A stretch of 64,000 bases of DNA from Actinophytocola sp049647105 (lineage in GTDB: Bacteria > Actinomycetota > Actinomycetes > Mycobacteriales > Pseudonocardiaceae), in NCBI RefSeq assembly GCF_049647105.1, contig NZ_JBARWZ010000254.1, positions 16,779-80,778 of the forward strand, given 5' to 3'. This document shows, piece by piece, positions 42,774 through 51,400 of the stretch (the first letter of the stretch is position 1; the number at the start of each line of letters is the position of its first letter). The position numbers were made by a program, and so were the translations under genes. The notes beneath the pieces are model-generated. The model saw nothing but the letters and a program-made list of their open reading frames with translations. It was not told the origin of the DNA and did no database searches.

Positions 42774-43484
42774 CTATGCGGCGCGGGCCTGCCGGTGCGT
42801 CAGCAACGCCGGGTACGTGAGTGGGGTCGCGTCGTGGTGGAGCGCGATGTCGATCGCGTCCAGCAGGGCCTGCCGGGGCCCGGAGCGGGCCAGGTTGGTG
42901 GTGTCGACCGCCAGGCGGATCGGCCTGCCTCGGCGTGCCGCGTGGGACGCACCCATCACCAGGGCGAAGCACCACCACGGTTCGGTCCGCTCGCCGAAGC
43001 CGAAGCCCTGCACGCGTCCTCTGTGGACATGATCCGTACGCAGCACACGGATGCCCATCAAGTCCGCGCACAGCGCGAAACCCTTGTGGCGCAACGCAAG
43101 CAGCGTTCCTGGGGACGCCACCCAGCGTGGGGGCACGAAGGCGTCCGTGGTCAGGCCGAGGCGTTCCATGGTGGCGGCCGCGGCGGTCAGGCGGAGTCCG
43201 GCCTCGTGGGCAGGCAGTGATGCGAACTCGGCTCGGCGGCGAATGGTGCGGGTCGTGAGGTCGGCCGTGTGGTCGTAGCCATGTTGGAGTAGCGCGTTGC
43301 CCGCTGCTTGTTGCCCGCGCACCCAGTCGACCACCGGCCCCGGCTGGTCCGCGCCCGCGATCTTCGGGGCGAACAGCATCGAGAGCGGCACGCCCCGGGA
43401 CGCCAGCTCGTCGCTCAGGTCGGCACTGCGCTCCAGGGTCCACGCGTTGATCCCGGACAGCGACACCATCAGTTGAGCGGTCAC
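42774..43484 (-). CDS. DUF2334 (polysaccharide-deacetylase-like) protein
   Basis: 236 residues. The NodB-like barrel is suggested by MVSLSGINAWTLERSADL at the start, HGYDHT as the metal-binding block and FVPPRWVASPGTL later. DUF2334 proteins are distant relatives of carbohydrate esterase family 4, with no assigned substrate. There is no signal peptide, so it acts in the cytosol if at all. Start GTG; convergent with the metallo-hydrolase gene across repeat A. Confidence 0.75.
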   Translation of the reverse strand: MTAQLMVSLSGINAWTLERSADLSDELASRGVPLSMLFAPKIAGADQPGPVVDWVRGQQAAGNALLQHGYDHTADLTTRTIRRRAEFASLPAHEAGLRLTAAAATMERLGLTTDAFVPPRWVASPGTLLALRHKGFALCADLMGIRVLRTDHVHRGRVQGFGFGERTEPWWCFALVMGASHAARRGRPIRLAVDTTNLARSGPRQALLDAIDIALHHDATPLTYPALLTHRQARAA

Positions 43485-43602
43485 GCTCTCATGAGGCCAT
43501 GCGTCGATGACTTCGCACTGACATCAAGGTGACATGCCACCGAACAGAGCGCCGATTCACCCGGAATTCCTACGCCGCGCAAGTGCGTGCCATTGTTTGG
43601 CG

Positions 43603-44412
43603 ATGAGCTACGACTGGATCTCGTTCACGACCGACTACGGAATCGATGACGGATTCGTCGGTGTCTGCGAAGGGGTCGTCGCGCGGATCTCGCCCCGGCC
43701 ACGGGTCATCCACATCAGTCACACGGTGCCACCGCAGGATGTCCGGCGGGGCGCCGCGATCCTCGCCCAGGCGGTGTCGTACCTGCCGTCGGCCGTGCAC
43801 TTCGCGGTGGTCGACCCCGGCGTGGGGACCGACCGGCGTGGTGTGGTCGTGGTGGCCGCCGAAGGTGTGCTCGTCGGGCCGGACAACGGTTTGCTCGTGC
43901 CCGCCGCCGAACTGCTCGGCGGGGTGCGGGCCGCCTACGAACTCGTCAACCCCGCCTACCAGCTGTCGACGGTGTCGGCGACCTTCCACGGGCGTGACGT
44001 GTTCGCCCCCGCCGCCGCGCACCTCGCCGCCGGGGTGGCACCCGAGAACTTCGGCCCGGCCGTCGACACGGCCGGTCTCGTGCGGCTGCCGGAACCGGAA
44101 ACGTCGGTGGAGCCGGGAAAACTCACCACCGAGATCCGGTACGTCGACACCTTCGGCAACATCCAGCTCGCCGCCACCGGCGCCGACCTCGACGCGAGCG
44201 GTGCCGCAGCAGGCACCACGGCGCACGCTCACCTCAACGGGCGGTCGGTGACGGCCACCGTCGGCCGCACGTTCGCGGACGCCATCTACGAAGGGCTCAT
44301 CGTGTACGTCGACTCGGGTGGCCGGGTCGCACTGGCGGTGAACGGCGGCTCCGCTGCCAACGACTTCGGTGGCAGGCCCGGGGATCCGGTGCTGCTGTTG
44401 TTCGCGAGGTAG
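43603..44412 (+). CDS. S-adenosyl-L-methionine hydrolase (adenosine-forming), DUF62 family
   Basis: 269 residues, two-domain SAM hydroxide adenosyltransferase. N-terminal WISFTTDYGIDDGFVGVCEG with the SAM-contacting aspartates, VDPGVGTDRRGVVV, ATFHGRDVFAPAAAHLA and C-terminal DTFGNIQL. The Asp-Arg-His set used to activate water is retained (D in the VDPG block, R in TDRRG, H in FHGRD). It cleaves SAM to adenosine and methionine. Start ATG at MSYDWIS; codons upstream are not conserved in style. Confidence 0.9.
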   Translation: MSYDWISFTTDYGIDDGFVGVCEGVVARISPRPRVIHISHTVPPQDVRRGAAILAQAVSYLPSAVHFAVVDPGVGTDRRGVVVVAAEGVLVGPDNGLLVPAAELLGGVRAAYELVNPAYQLSTVSATFHGRDVFAPAAAHLAAGVAPENFGPAVDTAGLVRLPEPETSVEPGKLTTEIRYVDTFGNIQLAATGADLDASGAAAGTTAHAHLNGRSVTATVGRTFADAIYEGLIVYVDSGGRVALAVNGGSAANDFGGRPGDPVLLLFAR

Positions 44413-44418
44413 CCCCGA

Positions 44419-45228
44419 TCAGTGCACCGTGATCTCGTCGCCAACCCCGATCTCGCCTGGGCTGGTCACCGTCACCTTGATGCCGAAGCTCACGCCGCCG
44501 TCCGGTTCGCGGCGGTAGTCGGCCAGGGTGCGTAACGGTTCCGGGCCCGCTCGTTCGCCGGTCGGCTGGTCGACCACGGTGACCTGGCAACGGACATCCG
44601 GCTTCACCCAGCGCAGCCGGGCAGTGCCGATGCTGAACTCGCGGATGTCGTCCTCCGTGTACGGCGTCTCCCAGCCCGCGATCACGATGTTCGGGCGGAA
44701 CCTGGCCATCGGGACCGGGTCGGCGCCCTTCTCCAGGATGCGGGCGTTCAGGTCGTCCAGCGACGACAGCGACGTCAGGTGCAGCGGCGTCGAGTCGGTG
44801 AACGTGATGTCGCCGTGCAGTTCGTCCACGGACCTGTTGTGGTCCGGTGACACGCGTACGAGACGTAACTCCTCACCCACGACGGAGCTCGCCCACTCGG
44901 CCGCGTCGTCGCCCTGGTCGACGCCCTCGCCGTCCCAGACGCCGTGCACGCTGACCGGCAAGCGCCTGCCGTCCTTCGCGACGTCAAGAGCCAGCGACTG
45001 CGTGTCCGGCGCGGACAGCGTCAGCTTCTCACCATCCGCCGCCACGTCGGGCCGGATCACGGACAGTTTCGGGGTGCTGCGCTGGCTGCGGAACACCCCG
45101 TCCGAGGCGCGGACGAGCATGAACGTGCGGTCGTGCGCCATCCCGGTCGGCAGGATCCGCGCCCGCGTGAGCGGGGCGCCCGCGCAGCCCTTGACCGGGT
45201 AGTGCAGGAGATCTGAGACGGTTGCCAC
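44419..45228 (-). CDS. MOSC domain protein
   Basis: 269 residues: N-terminal MOSC beta-barrel (LLHYPVKGCAGAPLTRARIL, FMLVRASDGVFRSQR) and C-terminal MOSC domain with the conserved cysteine in VKPDVRCQVTVVDQPTGE and FRPNIVIAG. The family includes mARC/YiiM-type molybdenum enzymes that reduce N-hydroxylated compounds, and sulfur carriers. A Moco-dependent reductase role is inferred. Start GTG, seven bases after a TAGTCT box, hence probably leaderless. Confidence 0.85.
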   Translation of the reverse strand: MATVSDLLHYPVKGCAGAPLTRARILPTGMAHDRTFMLVRASDGVFRSQRSTPKLSVIRPDVAADGEKLTLSAPDTQSLALDVAKDGRRLPVSVHGVWDGEGVDQGDDAAEWASSVVGEELRLVRVSPDHNRSVDELHGDITFTDSTPLHLTSLSSLDDLNARILEKGADPVPMARFRPNIVIAGWETPYTEDDIREFSIGTARLRWVKPDVRCQVTVVDQPTGERAGPEPLRTLADYRREPDGGVSFGIKVTVTSPGEIGVGDEITVH

Positions 45229-45241
45229 GGTATCGAGACTA
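45229..45241 (-). promoter_or_regulatory. Leaderless promoter of the MOSC gene
   Basis: TAGTCT (complement of 45236-45241) ends 7 nt before the GTG start. Confidence 0.4.
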
Positions 45242-45291
45242 GCCGTGGGAAAGCCGCGCGTCAGTGCGGTCGTCCATACCGATCACAGTCC

Positions 45292-46725
45292 TCACAGGAT
45301 CGCGCCGGGGACGTACCTGGCCGCGTCGCCGTAGCGGGACACCACGTCCGACACCCGCTTCACCACCGCCGCCACCTGCGCACCGGCCACGCCGGTGAAC
45401 GGCAGCCGGTCCGCCAGCAGTGCGTCCAGCGCCTGCCGGTCGAGCGGGATCCGGTCGTCGGCCGCCAGGCGGTCCACCAGGTCGTTGCGCTCGATGCCCT
45501 GCTCCCGCATCGCGAGCGCCACCGCGACCGCGTGCTCCTTGATCGCCTCGTGCGCCGTCTCGCGGCCGACCCCGGCCCGCACGGACGCCACCAGCACCTT
45601 CGTCGTCGCGAGGAACGGCAGGTAGCGGTCCAGTTCGCGCGCGATCACCGCCGGGTACGCACCGAACGAGTCCAGGACGGTCAGGAACGTCTCGATCAGA
45701 CCGTCCAGCGCGAAGAACGCGTCCGGCAGCGCCACCCTGCGCACCACCGAACAGGACACGTCGCCCTCGTTCCACTGGTCGCCTGCCAGCTCACCGACCA
45801 TCGACGCGTAGCCGCGGAGTATCACCGCGAAGCCGTTCACGCGTTCGCTCGAGCGGGGGTTCATCTTGTGCGGCATGGCGGACGAGCCGACCTGGCCGGG
45901 CAGGAAACCCTCGGTCGCCAGCTCGTGGCCGACCATCAGCCGGATGGTCTTCGCGAGGCTCGACGGCGCCGCCGCGACCTGCACCAGCGCGGACACCACG
46001 TCGTAGTCGAGCGAACGCGGGTACACCTGGCCGACGCTGTCGAACACCCGGGAGAAGCCCAGATAGCCGGCGATCTTGCGCTGCAGCGCGTCGAGCTTCG
46101 ACGTGTCGCCGCCGAACAGGTCGAGCATGTCCTGCGCGGTCCCGACCGGCCCCTGGATGCCACGCAGCGGGTACCTCTCGACCAGGCTGTCGAGCCGTTC
46201 GAACGCCACCAGCAGCTCGTCCGCGGCGGACGCGAACCGCTTCCCCAGCGTCGTGGCCTGCGCGGCAACGTTGTGCGAACGGCCCGCCACCACCAGCTCG
46301 CTGTGCTCGGTCGCGAGCGTCGCCAGCCGCGCGAGCACCGCGACCACGCGGTCCCGGATGTGCTCAAGCGACCGGCGGGTCTGTAGCTGCTCGACGTTCT
46401 CCGTGAGGTCGCGGGACGTCATGCCCTTGTGCACGTGCTCATGGCCGGCGAGCGCGTTGAACTCCTCGATCCGGGCCTTGACGTCGTGCAGGGTCACCCG
46501 TTCGCGGGCCGCGATCGACGCCAGGTCGACCTGGTCGATCACTCGTTCGTAGTCGGCGATCACCCCGTCAGGGACGTCGATGCCGAGGTCTGCCTGGGCT
46601 TTGAGCACGGCGAGCCACAGCCTGCGCTCCAGGACGATCTTGTGCTCGGGTGACCACAGCTCGGCCAGTGCCACGGAGGCGTAGCGGCCGGCGAGAACGT
46701 TGGGGATACGCGGCTTGGACGTCAC
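45292..46725 (-). CDS. purB: Adenylosuccinate lyase
   Basis: 477 residues, fumarase/aspartase superfamily. Signature GSSAMPHKMNPRSSERVNGF carries the mobile catalytic loop; TSRDLTENVEQLQTRRSL and AGRSHNVAAQATTLGKRFA match regions near the other active-site residues. The length and TSRDLTENV form fit the longer type of PurB. It cleaves SAICAR and adenylosuccinate, acting in both IMP and AMP synthesis. Start GTG, eight bases after TAAGCT, hence probably leaderless. Confidence 0.95.
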   Translation of the reverse strand: MTSKPRIPNVLAGRYASVALAELWSPEHKIVLERRLWLAVLKAQADLGIDVPDGVIADYERVIDQVDLASIAARERVTLHDVKARIEEFNALAGHEHVHKGMTSRDLTENVEQLQTRRSLEHIRDRVVAVLARLATLATEHSELVVAGRSHNVAAQATTLGKRFASAADELLVAFERLDSLVERYPLRGIQGPVGTAQDMLDLFGGDTSKLDALQRKIAGYLGFSRVFDSVGQVYPRSLDYDVVSALVQVAAAPSSLAKTIRLMVGHELATEGFLPGQVGSSAMPHKMNPRSSERVNGFAVILRGYASMVGELAGDQWNEGDVSCSVVRRVALPDAFFALDGLIETFLTVLDSFGAYPAVIARELDRYLPFLATTKVLVASVRAGVGRETAHEAIKEHAVAVALAMREQGIERNDLVDRLAADDRIPLDRQALDALLADRLPFTGVAGAQVAAVVKRVSDVVSRYGDAARYVPGAIL

Positions 46726-46739
46726 GTTTCGCCAGCTTA
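46726..46739 (-). promoter_or_regulatory. Leaderless promoter of purB
   Basis: TAAGCT (complement of 46734-46739) ends 8 nt before the purB GTG. No RBS is visible. Confidence 0.4.
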
Positions 46740-46795
46740 ATCGGTCACGCTTCAGCAGCTGGTCGAGCGTGCGGGACGTCGGGCGGGTGGCGCGA

Positions 46796-47383
46796 TCAGG
46801 TCCGCAGCGAGTCCCGGAGCATGCGGTGCGCGGCGGCCCTCGGGTCGGGGTCGACCTCGATCAACGCGTTGACCACGGCACCGTCGACCAGCGCGATCAG
46901 CTGCTCGAGGCGGCGGTCGTCGACCGGGCTGCCGCAGCGGTCGAGGACCTCCTGCAGGAGACCGCGCAGCTCGGCACCGAGAGTGCCCATGAGCGGACGC
47001 AGATATGGCCGCCTGCCGGTCGCGACAAGGCGTTCGTAGCGGAGAAGCACCAGCTCGGCGTCGCGGTTGCCTGCCGGAGGGCCGAGGAGCTGGTCGAGCA
47101 CGAGGTCGACGACGGAGTCGAGATCGCGGTGCTCGGCGGGCAGCGCCTCGAGCTGCGCGCGGCCGCGCTCCAGCTCGGTGCGGCCATGGTGTTCGACAGC
47201 GGCGGCGATCAGTTCGTCGAGCGAGTCGAAGTAGTAGGTCGTGGAGGCGAGCGGAAGTCCCGCACGTTCGGCGACCGCACGGTGCCGCAGCCCTTCGAAG
47301 CCGCTCTCGACCAGCAGCGCCGCCGCGGCCTCGACCAGTGCCTGGCGACGCCGCTCACCTTTGGGGGTGCTCGCGGCTGTCAT
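46796..47383 (-). CDS. TetR-family regulator
   Basis: 195 residues. N-terminal helix-turn-helix RRRQALVEAAAALLVESGFE then LRHRAVAERAGLPLASTTYY with FDSLDELIAAAVEHH. The C-terminal ligand domain is of the TetR_C_6-like kind. TACGAT lies 9 nt before the ATG. No divergent target is adjacent: the upstream neighbour is the anti-sigma-like gene on the same strand. Ligand unknown. Confidence 0.85.
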   Translation of the reverse strand: MTAASTPKGERRRQALVEAAAALLVESGFEGLRHRAVAERAGLPLASTTYYFDSLDELIAAAVEHHGRTELERGRAQLEALPAEHRDLDSVVDLVLDQLLGPPAGNRDAELVLLRYERLVATGRRPYLRPLMGTLGAELRGLLQEVLDRCGSPVDDRRLEQLIALVDGAVVNALIEVDPDPRAAAHRMLRDSLRT

Positions 47384-47416
47384 TGTCGGGGCATCGTACG
47401 GCCGTGCGAGGGGACC

Positions 47417-48163
47417 CTAGTAAAGCTGTCCCAGCTCGCGGGCGATCTGCTCGATGTCCGACCCGAATGGGGCAGCGCCGCCCGGGCTGACGGGCTCACT
47501 CACCAAGAACACCTGGCGGCCGTCGTCAGTAGGCGCGTCGGCCTGCACACCATCGGTCGCCTGCGCGCTCAGCACCACATTGCCGGGGAGAAGCAGAACG
47601 CTGATGCGACCGCCGGGAAGGTCGAAAGCAGCACCGGTGGCGCCCTTCGGGCAGCTCAAAGAAACCGGCATCGCGGCGTCGACCTTGATTGAGGCGGCGG
47701 CCGGGAGCTCGCCCGCGAGGGCAGCAGCGAGCTCCCGGTCCACCTGTTCGCACCCGCTAGGGGTGCCGGCGGGCCCCGCAGGCCCGCCATTCCCATCCGA
47801 AGAGCCCCCCTGCTTGGGCGTCTCCGGCGGGAAGTCTTCAGTACCACCACGCTCTGTTGGCGCGGCTTCTTTGTTGCCCTCGACTGGTAACTCGTATGGA
47901 GCAGCGTTTTCGTTACCGCCTGATGTGGCACTATCCGCATTTGTTGCGCCAGCGCCCATGGTCGGCCCTGTCCACAATGCCACGCCGAGTGCCGTCGCGC
48001 CCGCGAGGACGGCCACACCAAAGGCGGAACCTGCGAGTACGCCGTTCCGGTGACGGACGCGCTGACGGCCGGACTCCTGGGCGACGTCAGAGACCGTGAA
48101 GGTCGACGGCGGGGTCTCCGCCACCGCGTCTTTCAGCAGGTCAGCAAGCTTCTTCTCGTCCAC
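47417..48163 (-). CDS. Membrane protein, probable anti-sigma partner of the adjacent ECF sigma
   Basis: 248 residues from GTG. A short cytosolic N-terminus (MDEKKLADLLKDAVAETPPS) is followed by one transmembrane helix (41-64), a low-complexity Gly/Glu/Pro linker and an extracytoplasmic domain with a cysteine pair (SGCEQVD, SLSCPKG). The gene is 21 bp downstream of the sigma factor gene, as usual for cognate anti-sigma factors. No zinc HxxxCxxC motif is present, so any sigma binding is of a non-ZAS type. Assigned by context and topology. Confidence 0.6.
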   Translation of the reverse strand: MDEKKLADLLKDAVAETPPSTFTVSDVAQESGRQRVRHRNGVLAGSAFGVAVLAGATALGVALWTGPTMGAGATNADSATSGGNENAAPYELPVEGNKEAAPTERGGTEDFPPETPKQGGSSDGNGGPAGPAGTPSGCEQVDRELAAALAGELPAAASIKVDAAMPVSLSCPKGATGAAFDLPGGRISVLLLPGNVVLSAQATDGVQADAPTDDGRQVFLVSEPVSPGGAAPFGSDIEQIARELGQLY

Positions 48164-48184
48164 TCCGCCACCTCCTCCGCGTAC

Positions 48185-48703
48185 TCATGACGCCGACCGC
48201 AAGTCATCGATCGTGTCTCCCAGGGCCGCACGCAACGCGGTCAGCCCCCTGGCTGTCTGGCTCTTCACGGTGCCCTCGGAGCACTTGAGCGCCTCGGCCG
48301 TGGCCGCGACATCCAGTCCCTCGAGAAACCTCAGGACGAGCACCGCCCGTTGCCGGGGCGGGACCGCCCGCAGACCGTCGAGCAGCGCCGACCGGGTCGC
48401 CACGGAGTCGCCGATCTCGCCGTCCCGTTGCGGCGTCTCCGGCAGCTCTTCGACGAACCGCTCCCGTCGCCAGGGGCGGCGGGACTCGTCGATCACCGCG
48501 CGCACCAGCGTCTTGCGTACGTAGGCGTCCAGGGCCCCACGGTCCCGGATCTTGCGCCATCGCCGGTGCAGCGCGACGAACGCGGTCTGCGCGAGATCGT
48601 CCGCACGGTGCCAGTCACCGCACAGCAGGTACGCGGACCTGCGCACGGCATCTCGCCGAGCCGCGAAGTATTCCGCGAAATCCTGCTCGTCGCGTTGATC
48701 CAC
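48185..48703 (-). CDS. SigE-family ECF RNA polymerase sigma factor
   Basis: 172 residues from GTG. Region 2 (FAEYFAARRDAVRRSAYLLC, then DDLAQTAFVALHRRW) and region 4 (LPPRQRAVLVLRF-type: VPPRQRAVLVLRFLEGLDVA, CSEGTVKSQTARGLTALR) are complete. This is the small actinobacterial SigE/SACE-like ECF subgroup, typically encoded with a downstream membrane regulator as here. The stress it responds to is unknown. Confidence 0.9.
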   Translation of the reverse strand: MDQRDEQDFAEYFAARRDAVRRSAYLLCGDWHRADDLAQTAFVALHRRWRKIRDRGALDAYVRKTLVRAVIDESRRPWRRERFVEELPETPQRDGEIGDSVATRSALLDGLRAVPPRQRAVLVLRFLEGLDVAATAEALKCSEGTVKSQTARGLTALRAALGDTIDDLRSAS

Positions 48704-48763
48704 GCGGACTCTCTCTGCTCGTCGTCTGCATACGGGGGACGGAAGGTGTGGCCTCTAAGGTTG

Positions 48764-48781
48764 CACGACGGCTCCGTCGTG
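48764..48781. promoter_or_regulatory. Short palindrome in the sigma/threonine aldolase divergent spacer
   Basis: CACGACGG-CT-CCGTCGTG, perfect 8-bp arms, in the 150-bp spacer between divergent genes. It could be an operator or a small hairpin; no regulator is assigned. Confidence 0.35.
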
Positions 48782-48853
48782 ACGTACGCCACCCCTCAAG
48801 ACGTGTGGGACACCAATGAGGATGCCCGTACGCCGGTGTGGTGTGATCAGATC

Positions 48854-49873
48854 GTGACCAAAGTGCGGGAGATCGACCTTCGTTCAGACGCTGTCACCCA
48901 ACCGGACGAGCCGATGCGGCTCGCCATGGCGCGCGCCGAGGTCGGCGACGACGTGCTGGACAGAGATCCCACCATGCAGGCCTTGGAGGAGCGGGCGGCC
49001 GACCTGCTCGGCATCGAGGCCACGCTGTGGGTGCCGAGCGCGACCATGGGCAACCTCGTCGCACTGATGGTCCACCTGAGAAGAGGCGACCGGTTCATCG
49101 CGCCCCGAGGCGCACACGTGCTGGACGACGAACTGGGTGCGCCCGCGTGGCTCGCAGGCGGCATGCCCGAGGCGGTCGACTGGGGCGCCTGGCCGGGCCG
49201 CCTGCCGGTCGAAACGGTGCGCCAGGCCGCGCGGAACGCGCCGTACCACATGCTGCGCACCACGTTGTTATGTCTGGAGAACACGCACAACGCGGCCGGC
49301 GGCACGGTTACTCCGCCGGACGAGCACGCGAAGCTGGTCGCCACCGCGCGGGACGTCGGGCTGCGCGTGCACCTGGACGGGGCACGGCTGTGGCACGCGT
49401 CGGTGGCGCTGTCGGTGCCGCCCGCCGCGCTGACGGTCGGCGTCGACACCGTGCAGGTCTGCCTGAGCAAGGGCCTCGGGGCGCCGATGGGCGGGCTGGT
49501 CGGCGGCACGTCGGCGTTCGTCCAGGAGGCACGCCGCGTCCGGAAGATGCTGGGCGGCGGGGTCCGGCAGGGCGGGATCGTGGCCGCGGGCGGGCTGATG
49601 GCGCTGGAGCGGATCCCGGACCTCGCGAACGACCACGTCAACGCCACGAAGCTCGCCACCGGCCTGAAGGAAATCGGCTGGGAGGTCAACGAGCCGGAGA
49701 CGAACATCGTGCTCGTGTCGACGCCGGACGCCGACGCGACGCTGGCCGTGCTCAAGAAGGTCGGCGTGCTCGGTGTGCCGGCCGGCGGGCGGGTGCGGCT
49801 CATCCCGCACCGCGACGTCACGACCAAGGACATCACCGAGGTGCTGTCCAGGGTCGCGACGCTGCACGCCTAG
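48854..49873 (+). CDS. Low-specificity L-threonine aldolase (beta-eliminating lyase family)
   Basis: 339 residues from GTG (a GTG three codons later is possible). Typical blocks: IDLRSDAVTQPDEPMRLAMA, AEVGDDVLDRDPTMQALEE, ENTHNAAGGTV and the PLP lysine in QVCLSKGLGAPMGG. It cleaves L-threonine/allo-threonine to glycine and acetaldehyde. It is divergent from the ECF sigma gene; the stop codon shares bases with that of the convergent small membrane gene. Confidence 0.88.
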   Translation: MTKVREIDLRSDAVTQPDEPMRLAMARAEVGDDVLDRDPTMQALEERAADLLGIEATLWVPSATMGNLVALMVHLRRGDRFIAPRGAHVLDDELGAPAWLAGGMPEAVDWGAWPGRLPVETVRQAARNAPYHMLRTTLLCLENTHNAAGGTVTPPDEHAKLVATARDVGLRVHLDGARLWHASVALSVPPAALTVGVDTVQVCLSKGLGAPMGGLVGGTSAFVQEARRVRKMLGGGVRQGGIVAAGGLMALERIPDLANDHVNATKLATGLKEIGWEVNEPETNIVLVSTPDADATLAVLKKVGVLGVPAGGRVRLIPHRDVTTKDITEVLSRVATLHA

Positions 49874-50094
49874 CGGATCCGCTTACGGTCGGAGCCGCCC
49901 TTGATCGCGGAGTAACCGATGGCACCTACGGTGACGACCGCCGCGGCGACGAGCAGGAAGCCCAGCACCTTGAACACGGCACCAATCACCGCGAACGCCA
50001 CCCAGATGACGATGATCGCGCCGATGATCTTCACCAACAGTGGGACGCGGGCAGGCTCAACGTGGTAGTGGTGGTGATGACGAACGGTCGGCAT
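49870..50094 (-). CDS. Small His-rich membrane protein
   Basis: 74 residues. The cytosolic or exposed N-terminus MPTVRHHHHYHVEPARV has five histidines within six positions; two hydrophobic segments follow (LLVKIIGAIIVIWVAFAVIG and VLGFLLVAAAVVTVGAIGY) and a basic tail. No family is recognised. The His run suggests metal binding or simply chance composition. The 3' end overlaps the threonine aldolase gene by 4 nt in convergent orientation. Confidence 0.65.
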   Translation of the reverse strand: MPTVRHHHHYHVEPARVPLLVKIIGAIIVIWVAFAVIGAVFKVLGFLLVAAAVVTVGAIGYSAIKGGSDRKRIR

Positions 50095-50206
50095 GTGAGG
50101 TTCCTCTCCGGGGACTCACCGGGTCAACGACTGTGGCTTCGCTGCGGTTCCACCAGTCAACCATCGCGGCTGCCCAGGTGCATCAGGGAATTCCACTGGT
50201 TCACGT

Positions 50207-51361
50207 TCAGGGTGCGAGCCAGTTGCCCAGCCGGTCCAGGCCGGTCTCGATGTCCTGTGCCGGGCCCGCGAACGAGAACCGGATGAAGCGGTCGCCAAGC
50301 TCGGGGTCGAAGTCGATGCCGGGCACGATCGCGAGCCCTGTCTCCGCGAGGAGACGCTGGCACCACGCCATGGTGTCGGTGGTCAGGTGGGACACGTCCG
50401 CGTAGGCGTAGAACGCGCCGTCCGCGGGCGCCACCCTGTCGATGCCCATCCTGCCAAGGCCCGCGACCAGGAGGTCCCGGTTCTCGCGGTAGGCGGCGAC
50501 ATGCGCGTCCAGTTCGCCGTACTGGAACGCGGCGGTCGCGGCGTACTGCGCGATCGCGGGCGGGCAGATGGTGAAGTTGCCGGTCAGGCAGTCGACCGCG
50601 CGCATGAGGCGCTGCGGGACCAGTAGCCAGCCGAGCCGCCAGCCGGTCATCGCGAAGTACTTCGAGAACGAGTTGACCACGATCGCCTCGCGGGAGAACT
50701 GCCACGCGGACGCCGTTGGCACGTCGCCGTACGCGATGCCGTGGTAGATCTCGTCGCTCACCAGCTGGACGCCACGGTCGGCACACCAGCCCGCGATGGC
50801 GGCCAGCTCACCGGCGGGCAGGACGGTGCCGGTCGGGTTGGCGGGCGAGGCGATGACCAGCCCGTCGAGCGGGCCCGCCTGCTCGAGCATCTCGACCGTG
50901 GGATGGAACCGGGTGCCGGCACCGCACGCCAGCTCGACGACCTCGCAGCCGAGCGCGGTGAGGATGTTGCGGTAGGCCGGGTAGCCGGGCCGCGCGAGCG
51001 CCACCCGGTCACCCGCGTCGAACGCGGCGAGGAACGCGAGGAGGAACCCGCCCGACGAGCCCGTGGTGGCGACGACGTCCGAGCCCGCGACGCCGAGCGC
51101 GTACCGCCGGTCGTAGTGGCAGGCGATGGCCTCCCGCAGCTCGGGGATGCCCAGTTGTTCCGTGTAGCCGAGGGGACCGTGCAGGGCTTCGGCGGCCCTG
51201 TCGAGAACGGCGCGTGGTGCCGCGGCCGACGGTTGCCCGGCGGCCAGCGACACCACGTCCCCCCGCGCACGCTGCCGGGCGTTGGCAGCGGACAGTACGT
51301 CCATCACGTGGAACGGTGGGATGTTCGCGCGCTGGGCGACGCGCAGCAGACGGTTGGACAT
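50207..51361 (-). CDS. PLP-dependent aminotransferase (class I/II)
   Basis: 384 residues, fold-type I. Substrate/cofactor blocks: SLAAGQPSAAAPRAV, ATTGSSGGFLLAFLAAFDAG, SPANPTGTVLP, SDEIYHGIAYGD and PLP lysine in VNSFSKYFAMTGWRLGW, with the distal arginine in FIRFSFAG. It resembles aspartate/aromatic-type aminotransferases; the amino acid cannot be fixed. Start ATG. It stands alone between the small His-rich gene and the MFS pump. Confidence 0.88.
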   Translation of the reverse strand: MSNRLLRVAQRANIPPFHVMDVLSAANARQRARGDVVSLAAGQPSAAAPRAVLDRAAEALHGPLGYTEQLGIPELREAIACHYDRRYALGVAGSDVVATTGSSGGFLLAFLAAFDAGDRVALARPGYPAYRNILTALGCEVVELACGAGTRFHPTVEMLEQAGPLDGLVIASPANPTGTVLPAGELAAIAGWCADRGVQLVSDEIYHGIAYGDVPTASAWQFSREAIVVNSFSKYFAMTGWRLGWLLVPQRLMRAVDCLTGNFTICPPAIAQYAATAAFQYGELDAHVAAYRENRDLLVAGLGRMGIDRVAPADGAFYAYADVSHLTTDTMAWCQRLLAETGLAIVPGIDFDPELGDRFIRFSFAGPAQDIETGLDRLGNWLAP

Positions 51362-51400
51362 GTCCCCAGCCTGCCGCCGGCCGCCGATAGTCGCACGCGA

